Assembly (NCBI GenBank): GCA_022561775.1
Contig: JADFQO010000007.1
Span: 43,050 to 107,049, forward strand
Direction of reading: 5' to 3'
Length of the DNA stretch: 64,000 bases
Source: Myxococcales bacterium
GTDB taxonomy: Bacteria > Myxococcota_A > UBA9160 > SMWR01
Shown: one piece after another, positions 8,422 through 15,407 of the stretch
Numbering within the stretch: the stretch's first letter is position 1
Layout: every line of letters starts with the position of its first letter
The notes under the pieces: model-generated
Databases searched by the model: none
What the model saw: the letters and a program-made list of their open reading frames with translations, nothing else
What the model was told of the DNA's origin: nothing
Position numbers and translations under genes: made by a program

Positions 8422-9111
8422 TCAGCTGCCGCGACTCCGGCGTCGCCCCCGTCTGCGCCCGTTTTCAGCCGGCTGCGACTCCATCGGCGTCTTGGGGGTC
8501 GGAAGGGTCACTACTTTGGCGAGCTCTGTAAAGGGGTCCCTCCCGTTGGGAATCGCCATCGCGTGAACGAAGTGGTCTTGAAACGCCGGTTCGATCGCGG
8601 TCTCGATCTTCTCGATGGTGCGAACCTTGGCTTCGATGACGCCCCGCACGCTCCCGTCGAGAAGTGCTGCGACGGCTCCGGTCCCCGCGGCGTTGCCCGC
8701 AGAAGAAACTTCGGAAAGCACACAGTCGGGGATCATCCCGAGTACCATCGCGTATTTCACGTCGATGTTGCTGCCGAACGCACCCGCGAGTCGGATTCGA
8801 TCGACCCGATCGATGCCGAAGTGATCCATCAAGAGGCGCACACCCGCGTAGAGCGCTCCCTTTGCCAGCTGTATCGCTCGGACGTCGTTTTGCGAAACGC
8901 TGATCAGTGGCGAGCCTTCGTGGAGCACGTAGCGGAACGTGCGCTCGTCCTGGGTGACCCGCGAAGTGCGCTCGCGATACGCGCCGTCGATGCGGCCGTC
9001 CCTGTCGATGACGCCCGCGAGAAAGAGTTCGGCGACGACTTCGATGATGCCGGTCCCACAGATCCCCGTGATCCCGATGCCTTCGAGCGCCGCGTCGAAA
9101 CCCGGTGTAGC
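8422..9111 (-). pseudogene. C-terminal remnant of RACo-type corrinoid activation protein
   Basis: Read on the minus strand, an open frame from 9111 to the stop at 8422 encodes about 229 residues without an authentic start; the track shows only the part after a GTG at 8928. The sequence is the C-terminal ASKHA-ATPase half of RACo/DUF4445 proteins, which reductively reactivate corrinoid methyl-transfer proteins: GITGICGTGIIE, SQNDVRAIQLAK, IRLAGAFGSNID and a GMIPDC motif. The family is normally about 500-650 residues with an N-terminal [2Fe-2S] domain, which is missing. The break falls exactly where the dispersed repeat (9106 onward) begins, with a TGA inside the repeat. The tail is Arg-rich. 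It is probably non-functional. Confidence 0.8.
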
Positions 9112-9178
9112 CCGTCAGGGGAAGTCGGACATTGGGGTGATCTAGGCTAAGAGACACTTTACGGGATCTGCGATCCCG
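9106..9178. mobile_element. Dispersed repeat, copy 1: probable insertion-sequence end
   Basis: About 70 bases starting TGTAGCCCGTCAGGGGAAG are nearly identical to 63902-63974, in the same orientation. Mismatches are few (for example G/A at the 'ctaRgcta' position) until a small hairpin (GGGATC TGC GATCCC here). The left edge is sharp: sequence before TGTAG is unrelated in the two copies, and in each the gene on the left is cut there. On the minus strand both copies encode K-V-S-L-S-L-D-H-P-N-V-R-L-P-L-T-G-Y, and the internal G/A difference is synonymous (CTA/TTA Leu), suggesting the end of a transposase frame. The element family is not identified. Confidence 0.65.
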
Positions 9179-9263
9179 GACGCATAAATCCAGCTGAAAG
9201 ATGGGATTTTGGCAAGGGGTGCGCGGCTGATTTGGCGTGCTGGCGAAATAGGCCCGTGTCCGC

Positions 9264-10346
9264 TCAGGGCCGTTTGGGAATCAGGATGGTGTAGTCGAGG
9301 TCCAGGACGAGGTTCGACGGGTAGCGCTCGCGCCCGCTGTCGGGGTCGCGCGACTTGATCTCGAAGTGCTCGAGGCTCGGATTCTGGTTCTTGACGGCCA
9401 CCAGGCGCAGGCGCAGCGCGCCGAGGTCCTCCCGGCCCAGCTCGATCCGGTCGATGACATCGGTGAACGCGTAGAGGGTATCACCGGCCACCGTCGGGTT
9501 CGCGTGGGCGCCCGAATTGATCGCCAGGATGCGCAGCGCGTTTTCGAGTCCGTCGTAGGAGATCGTGTGCGCGAGTGAGATGATGTGGCCGCCGTAGATG
9601 ATCCGCTTGCCGAGTCGGGAATCCTTCTGGGCGTGGTGGTTGAAGTGCACCCGGGCCGTGTTTTGATAGAGGCGGGTCGCCATCTGGTGTTCGGCGTCCT
9701 CGATCGTCATGCCCTGGGGGTGCGGGATGCGCTCGCCGGGCTCGTAGTCACCCCAGAACGCGCTGCCGCCCGTCACCACGGGATCGAACTTCGATACGTC
9801 GAGTTGTTCGGGAATCAAAAAGTCCTCGACCGCGACCATTGCGGGCAGGTCCGGCGAATCGTCGTCGCCCGTGCGCTGTTCGGGCTTTCGCTTGTTGACC
9901 ATCGCCCAGCGGTAAAAGTGGAGCACGAGCTCGTCGCGCTGGTTGGTACCCTGCGTGCGCACCCAGACGATTCCGACGTCTCCCTTCGAGGTTTCGCGCT
10001 TTGCGATGACCTCGGTTTTCGAGCGCAGGGTATCTCCGGGAAAGACGGGCACGCCAAAACGCACATCCGCGTAGCCGAGGTTCGCGGGTGAGTTCAGCGA
10101 TACGTCCTGCACCGCTCGTCCGAAGACGATGTGGAAGACCAGCAGGTCGTGGGCGATTTCCCGCTCGAAGCCGAGTGTGCGCCCGAGCTCGCTCGAGCAG
10201 TTCAGCGGCCGGCGGTCGCCGGTCAGCGCGATGTAGAGCGCGAGGTCGCCCTCGGTAATGGTTCGCGGAATTGCGTGGTGGAAGATCTGCCCGCGCGAAA
10301 AATCTTCAAAGAAGTTGCCATCGGTAATCTTGGTGGCGGTCGTCAT
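9264..10346 (-). CDS. MaoC-family double-hotdog hydratase (mesaconyl-CoA hydratase-like)
   Basis: 360 residues, twice the size of a single MaoC domain. The N-terminal half contains TEGDLALYIALTGDRRPLN and the second half carries YGGHIISLAHTISY and ANPTVAGDTLYA, the hydratase-type hotdog signature. Length and motif order resemble 2-methylfumaryl-CoA (mesaconyl-CoA) hydratases, which hydrate mesaconyl-CoA to beta-methylmalyl-CoA in C-C assimilation cycles. The specific substrate is inferred; another branched enoyl-CoA is possible. It stands alone on the minus strand between the IS-end repeat and ammA, so context does not help. Confidence 0.75.
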   Translation of the reverse strand: MTTATKITDGNFFEDFSRGQIFHHAIPRTITEGDLALYIALTGDRRPLNCSSELGRTLGFEREIAHDLLVFHIVFGRAVQDVSLNSPANLGYADVRFGVPVFPGDTLRSKTEVIAKRETSKGDVGIVWVRTQGTNQRDELVLHFYRWAMVNKRKPEQRTGDDDSPDLPAMVAVEDFLIPEQLDVSKFDPVVTGGSAFWGDYEPGERIPHPQGMTIEDAEHQMATRLYQNTARVHFNHHAQKDSRLGKRIIYGGHIISLAHTISYDGLENALRILAINSGAHANPTVAGDTLYAFTDVIDRIELGREDLGALRLRLVAVKNQNPSLEHFEIKSRDPDSGRERYPSNLVLDLDYTILIPKRP

Positions 10347-10464
10347 CGGTGCTCATCCCAGCTGCGTTGGTCTTCTTCCCGCAAATCGAGCCGGCCGATC
10401 CTAACCGACGGGATCGCGTACTGGAAGGCGCTGAATCCGGATTTCCGGGTCGGACTGCGGGGAA

Positions 10465-11049
10465 TCACGGTACGGATTCAACGGTGTAGCGGAAGATCTC
10501 CCAGCGGCTCGACCAGGAGTCCACCGGAAGTCCCGCCTTGCGCTTGAGTTCGTACCAGAACGCAGACGGTTCGGGGAAGCTCTCCCAGACGGCGGGCAGA
10601 AAGGTTTCCTGTCGGGCGCGGTCTCGCACGACGAGGCCGTCGACTCCCGGGCGAATCGCATTGAGCAGCGCCTCCTCGTCGGGGGCGGAAAGTGGTTCCA
10701 GGGAGCTGAGGATCGAGAGGTGAATCTCGAGGGTAGCGAGCTCTTCGGCCTCGATGGGCGGAAAGCGGCTATCGCGAAACGCCGCCTGAAACGCGCTGTG
10801 TGCGACGTCGCCGACCAGGGGTCGACTCGCCACGAGTCCGCCGAGACAACCGCGAAGCTCGCCCGCGCGGCGGAGCGTGACGAACGTTGCGCGCTGCTCT
10901 CTGAGTTCGGGTGGGTAGGCGTCGGGATCGATGACGAGGGGCTGGCCCGTTCGCAGGCCAGACTCGATTGACTGGCGGGCGACGTCGAGCAGCATCGCTT
11001 TGCCGGGGCTTGCGCCCTCCGGTTCTTTCGATCGATCAGGCGAAGACAT
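10465..11049 (-). CDS. amrA: AmmeMemoRadiSam system protein A (AMMECR1 domain)
   Basis: About 194 residues from ATG 11049; the track uses a GTG 45 bases earlier, but the shorter start overlaps the upstream gene by only 14 bases. AMMECR1 hallmarks are present: LRGCLGGL (near residue 70), FRDSRFPP, and a C-terminal ETFLPAVWE...FWYELKRKAGL block. The biochemical role of bacterial AMMECR1 proteins is not established; they occur with a Memo protein and a radical-SAM enzyme, and both neighbours are here. It follows the Memo gene on the minus strand. Confidence 0.85.
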   Translation of the reverse strand: MSSPDRSKEPEGASPGKAMLLDVARQSIESGLRTGQPLVIDPDAYPPELREQRATFVTLRRAGELRGCLGGLVASRPLVGDVAHSAFQAAFRDSRFPPIEAEELATLEIHLSILSSLEPLSAPDEEALLNAIRPGVDGLVVRDRARQETFLPAVWESFPEPSAFWYELKRKAGLPVDSWSSRWEIFRYTVESVP

Positions 11050-11830
11050 AGGAGCCGTAACCGACGACTCGCTGTTTATCGCCCGCGGTGTCACCCGAGC
11101 TGCGCAGATCGACGGTTTCCACCGACAACCCGTGGCGCTTCGCGGCGACCAACAGGCCGCGCGTGGGGACGCGGCCGCACGCCGACTCGGGTTCCAGGGC
11201 CTGGGCGTCGAGGGCTTCGATCGCGCGGGTGGTGGCAGCGTCCAGGCGGCGGGCGGTTTCGTAGTCGTAGTAGTGGCTGAGGTCCGAACTCACGACGAAC
11301 AGCGTTTCCGGGCCTCCCCACAATCGCTCGATCACCTCTCCGACCTCTTCGGGCTCCGCATCACCCACGGACAGCGGCACGAGCGAGAAGTCTTCGAGCA
11401 GGACCTGAAGAAAGGGAAGCTGCACCTCGAGGCTGTGTTCGTCCCGATGGGCGGCGTCGAAGATCCGCATCTGGGGGAGATCGAGGATTTGGTCGATCGC
11501 CTCGCGGTCGAGCGGAACCGCGCCCAACGGGGTTAGGAAGGCGTCCGCGCCCGACGCCGCCAGTCCGCGCAGCGCGATCCGGTGGGAGGGGCCGAGCAGG
11601 ACGACCCGCCGGATCGTGCGCCGCTGACCGGCGATGCGCGCGTACCCGCTCGCGGCCACCGGACCCGAATAGACGTAGCCCGCGTGGGGAACGATCAGTG
11701 CCTTCGGGGCAGGGGCGCTGCTGGGGGGCACCGGAACCGCGGCGAGGTAGCTCGCCACCGCGCTCTCGAGTTCCGCGCTGTCTTCCGGATAGAAAAAGCC
11801 CGCCACAGCGGGCGCACGCGTCCGGCTCAT
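11036..11830 (-). CDS. amrB: AmmeMemoRadiSam system protein B (Memo-like)
   Basis: 264 residues from ATG 11830 (preceded by GGTGGTGAAG); the track start at 11869 adds an unlikely leader. Memo family features are clear: AGFFYP near the start, VPHAGYVYSGP, LGPSHR, DEHSLEVQLPFLQ, SSDLSHYYD and a final GYGSYVF. Memo proteins resemble non-heme-iron dioxygenases in fold and bind metal through conserved histidines; the bacterial reaction is unknown. It overlaps the AMMECR1 gene downstream and diverges from the radical-SAM gene across about 98 bases, so a shared promoter region is likely. Confidence 0.88.
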   Translation of the reverse strand: MSRTRAPAVAGFFYPEDSAELESAVASYLAAVPVPPSSAPAPKALIVPHAGYVYSGPVAASGYARIAGQRRTIRRVVLLGPSHRIALRGLAASGADAFLTPLGAVPLDREAIDQILDLPQMRIFDAAHRDEHSLEVQLPFLQVLLEDFSLVPLSVGDAEPEEVGEVIERLWGGPETLFVVSSDLSHYYDYETARRLDAATTRAIEALDAQALEPESACGRVPTRGLLVAAKRHGLSVETVDLRSSGDTAGDKQRVVGYGSYVFA

Positions 11831-11928
11831 TTCAGCTTCACCACCTGTCTGCCGGCTGTTGCGGCGCACGCCTCTAGTTTGACACGCTCGTGGCTCATTG
11901 CATCCTCTGGGGAGGAGGGTTCGCGGCC

Positions 11929-13026
11929 GTGGGAGATCTCGCGGAATCCAGCTCGGAGGTGTCCGGGCGCTACTGGCATCGACTCGAAGACGGTCAGCTG
12001 CAGTGCGACCTCTGCCCGAGGGCCTGTCGGTTGCTCGATGGCCAGCGCGGTCTGTGCTTCGTGCGGGCCCGGCGAGGCGACGAGATCGTCCTCACCACGT
12101 ATGGACGTTCGAGCGGGTTCTGCGTCGACCCGATCGAAAAGAAACCGCTCAACCACTTTCTGCCGGGTACGCCGGCTCTTTCGTTCGGAACCGCGGGTTG
12201 CAACCTCTCCTGTCGTTTTTGTCAGAACTGGGATATCTCCAAGTCCCGAGAATTCGACACGCTGGCCGACGCGGCGTCTCCGGAAGAAATTGCCCGAGCC
12301 GCAAAGGCGCACGGTTGTCGGAGCGTCGCCTATACGTACAACGATCCCGTGATTTTTCTCGAGTACGCGGTCGATGTCGCACAGGCGTGCCGGGAGCTGG
12401 ATCTGATGTCGGTCGCGGTGACGGCGGGTTATGTCTGCGACGAGCCGCGTCGTGAGTTCTTTGAATTCATGGATGCGGCGAATGTCGATCTCAAGGCTTT
12501 CACCGACGACTTCTACCGGAAGGTGTGCGGGGGACGACTCGATCCCGTTCTCGAGACGCTGCGTTACCTGAAACACGAGACCGAGGTCTGGTTCGAGATC
12601 ACGACGCTGCTCATTCCCGGTGAAAATGACTCCGAAGCGGAAATCCACGCGGCGAGCTGCTGGATCGCCGAGAACCTCGGGCCCGACGTCCCATGGCACT
12701 TCACGGCCTTTCACCCCGACTACCGGATGCTCGACCGGGATCGCACGCCCGTCGAGATCCTGCGCCGAGCGCGGAAGATCGCTCGAAGTCACGGAATCCG
12801 ATACGTCTACACCGGAAACGTTCGCGATCGGGCCGGCGGCAGTACGCTCTGCCACGGATGCGGCGAGCTCCTGATCGGGCGGGACGGCTATGTGCTCACC
12901 CATTGGAGTCTGACCGCGGACGGCCGTTGCCCGGGTTGTGGGGAACCGTGCGCGGGCGTTTTTGATTCCACTCCGGGAGATTGGGGGGCGCGCCGGCTCC
13001 CCGTACGTCTGCGGTCGGGCCGCTAG
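11929..13026 (+). CDS. amrS: AmmeMemoRadiSam system radical SAM enzyme
   Basis: The GTG at 11929 is preceded by GGGGAGGAGGG with ~9-base spacing, a better start than the track GTG at 11890; this gives 365 residues. The radical-SAM cluster motif is CNLSCRFC, directly preceded by FGTAGC. An N-terminal cysteine knot (CDLCPRAC...GLC) and a C-terminal zinc-ribbon-like pair (CHGCGE, CPGCGEPC) are typical of this family, related to pyruvate-formate-lyase-activating enzymes. With the divergent Memo/AMMECR1 genes it completes the three-part system, whose product is unknown. The TAG stop lies inside the palindromic repeat that follows. Confidence 0.9.
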   Translation: MGDLAESSSEVSGRYWHRLEDGQLQCDLCPRACRLLDGQRGLCFVRARRGDEIVLTTYGRSSGFCVDPIEKKPLNHFLPGTPALSFGTAGCNLSCRFCQNWDISKSREFDTLADAASPEEIARAAKAHGCRSVAYTYNDPVIFLEYAVDVAQACRELDLMSVAVTAGYVCDEPRREFFEFMDAANVDLKAFTDDFYRKVCGGRLDPVLETLRYLKHETEVWFEITTLLIPGENDSEAEIHAASCWIAENLGPDVPWHFTAFHPDYRMLDRDRTPVEILRRARKIARSHGIRYVYTGNVRDRAGGSTLCHGCGELLIGRDGYVLTHWSLTADGRCPGCGEPCAGVFDSTPGDWGARRLPVRLRSGR

Positions 13027-13082
13027 CGGGCGAATCCAGAGGATTCGCTTGCGACGCCTCGCGATCCCATTCTGGGATCGCG
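13021..13082. repeat. Twin-hairpin palindromic repeat, copy 1
   Basis: The sequence CGCTAGCGGGCGAATCC forms a perfect 8-bp stem (GCGAATCC-AGA-GGATTCGC). A second 10-bp stem follows (CGCGATCCCA-TTC-TGGGATCGCG). The first hairpin and its flanks recur at 56835-56870, where the second stem has a different sequence. Position after the radical-SAM stop suggests a terminator-like or REP-type element. Confidence 0.7.
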
Positions 13083-13185
13083 CTCCTGGCCGCGTCGCGG
13101 AAGCGGTTCTCGCCACCTGCACTTCGAGTCGCGGCGCCGATGCCGAGATGCCCTATCTTCGTCGTCTGTGGAGGGGAGAGAAACC

Positions 13186-13512
13186 GTGCAGGACAGAAAC
13201 GCGAAATTTTCCATCGGCGACATCGTTCGTCACCGGCTCTATCCGTTCCGCGGGGTGATCTTCGACGTCGATCCGGAGTTCGCAAACTCCGAGGAGTGGT
13301 GGCTCTCGATTCCCGAGGCGATTCGGCCGATCAAGGAACAGCCCTACTACCATCTCCTGGCCGAGAACGAAGAGGCCACCTACGAGGCCTACGTGTCGGA
13401 GCAGAATCTGCTCAACGACGAATCCGGGGTGCCGTGTCGTCACCCCCTCGTGGACGAGTATTTCGAGTCACGCGACGGGCATTACCTACCCCGGAGTCGC
13501 ACCGCGAACTGA
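13186..13512 (+). CDS. hspQ: HspQ/YccV-like hemimethylated-DNA-binding domain protein
   Basis: 108 residues from GTG 13186, which has GGAGGGG 9 bases upstream (the track GTG at 13168 lies within that ribosome site). The sequence fits HspQ: KFSIGDIVRHRLYPFRGVIFDVDPEF at the N-terminus, then QPYYHLLAE and a YVSEQNLL segment near the C-terminus. HspQ in enteric bacteria influences Lon-dependent proteolysis and binds hemimethylated oriC DNA in vitro. Here it is a short single gene between the palindromic repeat and the alkyl-DHAP synthase; no operon partner is clear. Confidence 0.85.
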   Translation: MQDRNAKFSIGDIVRHRLYPFRGVIFDVDPEFANSEEWWLSIPEAIRPIKEQPYYHLLAENEEATYEAYVSEQNLLNDESGVPCRHPLVDEYFESRDGHYLPRSRTAN

Positions 13513-13549
13513 GGGCCCCGGTCGCGAATGGCTCCCGAGGACCGATGCG

Positions 13550-15346
13550 ATGAGTCAAGGCGACGACGGCGGACGAATCTGCCCCGCGCCGCCGCGGAAG
13601 CGCTCCGAAGACCGCGAGCGATTCGACGGCTGGGGGTTCGCGGATAGCGGCTTTCGGATCCATGCGAATGGCGCCGTCGAGCTGAGTGGCAATCGCTACG
13701 ACCTGGCCGGTACCGAGTTGCCGGATCTCCTGCCCTGGATCAGCCGAATGATCGGCATTCCGCTCGATCCGCGCGAAGTCAATCCCTCGCAGTACCCGCC
13801 TGTGATTCCGGAACCCCGCGAGAACCCGGCCTTCCTCGGCGAGCTGCGGAAGTTTTTGCCCGACGACGCGATCTGCGACGACTCGGAAAACCGGCTGCGA
13901 CACGGCCACGGGCATGCCCAGAAGGAAATCTATGCCATCAAACACGGGCAGCTCGCGCGAATCCCCGATCTCGTCGTCTACCCGAACGGGGTTGAGCAGG
14001 TCGAGGCACTGGTCGCTGCGGCGCTCCGGTACGGCGCGTGCCTGATCCCCTACGGCGGAGGCACCAATGTCACGCAGGCGCTCTTGTGCCCCGCCGATGA
14101 GGAGCGAATCATCGCCTCCGTCGACCTGTCTCGGATGAATCGAATTCGCTGGATCGACCCCCAGAATCGGATGGCGTGCATCGAAGCCGGTGCGGTCGGT
14201 CGAGAGATCGTCGAAATCCTGGCGCAGCACGGTTTCACGATGGGCCACGAACCAGACAGCGTCGAGTTTTCGACCCTCGGCGGTTGGATCGCGACCCACG
14301 CGAGTGGAATGAAGAAGAACCGCTACGGAAACATCGAAGATCTGGTGCTCGACGTATCCGCCGCCACGGCGGTGGGCTTTCTGACGCGATCGAGTGTCTC
14401 TCCTCGCGAGTCGGTCGGCGTCGACCTTCGTCGCTGGCTCTACGGATCCGAGGGGAATCTGGGAATCGTCACCCACGCAACTGTAAAACTCTTTCCGCTT
14501 CCCGAGGTCCAGCACTACCAAAGCGTCGTCTTCCGGAGCTTCGAGGAGGGATTCGCCTTCCTGTACGACCTGAAGCAGTACGGCGCTCCGCCAGCGAGCG
14601 TGAGACTGACCGACAACCTTCAGTTCCAGTTCAGCCGAGCCCTCAAGCCCACTTCGGTGGGTCTGAAGCGGCTGAAGGGCCGATTCGAGAAGTTCTACGT
14701 GACGCGCGTCAAGAGATTCGATCCCGACGAGATGGTGGCCTGCACGCTCGTCTTCGAAGGCAGCCGGGAGGAGGTTGCCGTGCAGGAGTCGGCGCTGTTT
14801 CGGATCGCCCGCAAACACGGCGGGCTCAGGGCGGGCGCCGAAAACGGCAAGCGCGGCTACGAACTGACCTTCGCGATCGCCTACATCCGGGACTTCGTGA
14901 TGGATCACTATCTGCTCGCTGAATCCTTCGAGACTTCCGTCTCCTGGAGTCAGACGCTGGCGCTTTGCGAGCGCGTAAAACGCAGGGTTCGCGAAGAGCA
15001 CGCGGCGCGCGGTCTGCCTGGAGTGCCGTTCATCAGCTGCCGCATCACGCAGCTCTACGACACGGGAGTCTGTGTCTACTTCTACTGCGCCTATCACTAC
15101 AAGGGTGTCGATCGTCCGAGCGAGGTCTTTGCGGAAATCGAGCAAGCCGCGCGCGACGAGGTGCTTCGCAGCGGTGGATCGCTCTCCCATCATCACGGCA
15201 TCGGAAAGCTGCGCGCGGAATTCCTGCCCGAAATCATGTCGGCCCCGATGCTGGAGTGGAGTCGGCGCATCAAGCGGGCGGTCGATCCGCATAATGTCTT
15301 CGGGGCCGCGAATCACGGTGTGGACGCCGGCAAGCTCTCTCGCTGA
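13550..15346 (+). CDS. Alkyldihydroxyacetonephosphate synthase-like FAD enzyme
   Basis: 598 residues, FAD-linked oxidase type. Match to AGPS is strong: an IPYGGGTNVTQ FAD-binding loop, the hallmark GHEPDSVEFSTLGGW...GMKKNRYGNIEDLV, and the C-terminal active-site SHHHGIGKLR. AGPS exchanges the acyl chain of acyl-DHAP for a fatty alcohol, making the ether bond of ether lipids; the bacterial homologues are known chiefly in myxobacteria and relatives. The enzyme should work peripherally at the membrane. No acyl-DHAP partner gene is in the window. It lies 37 bases after hspQ and 61 bases before the sulfatase-fold gene; there is no sign of truncation. Confidence 0.85.
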   Translation: MSQGDDGGRICPAPPRKRSEDRERFDGWGFADSGFRIHANGAVELSGNRYDLAGTELPDLLPWISRMIGIPLDPREVNPSQYPPVIPEPRENPAFLGELRKFLPDDAICDDSENRLRHGHGHAQKEIYAIKHGQLARIPDLVVYPNGVEQVEALVAAALRYGACLIPYGGGTNVTQALLCPADEERIIASVDLSRMNRIRWIDPQNRMACIEAGAVGREIVEILAQHGFTMGHEPDSVEFSTLGGWIATHASGMKKNRYGNIEDLVLDVSAATAVGFLTRSSVSPRESVGVDLRRWLYGSEGNLGIVTHATVKLFPLPEVQHYQSVVFRSFEEGFAFLYDLKQYGAPPASVRLTDNLQFQFSRALKPTSVGLKRLKGRFEKFYVTRVKRFDPDEMVACTLVFEGSREEVAVQESALFRIARKHGGLRAGAENGKRGYELTFAIAYIRDFVMDHYLLAESFETSVSWSQTLALCERVKRRVREEHAARGLPGVPFISCRITQLYDTGVCVYFYCAYHYKGVDRPSEVFAEIEQAARDEVLRSGGSLSHHHGIGKLRAEFLPEIMSAPMLEWSRRIKRAVDPHNVFGAANHGVDAGKLSR

Positions 15347-15407
15347 CAGAGCGTCGCGAAGATCGCCTAGGCCTCGCGGGCACAGCGTGAATCAATAGGG
15401 TAGGGCA

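Noticed and set aside
11827-13122. 431-codon minus-strand ORF
   Set aside because: Antisense to the radical SAM gene; no motif and no ribosome site.
13412-15316. 634-codon minus-strand ORF
   Set aside because: Antisense shadow of the AGPS gene, whose motifs are unmistakable; no family pattern in the antisense product.
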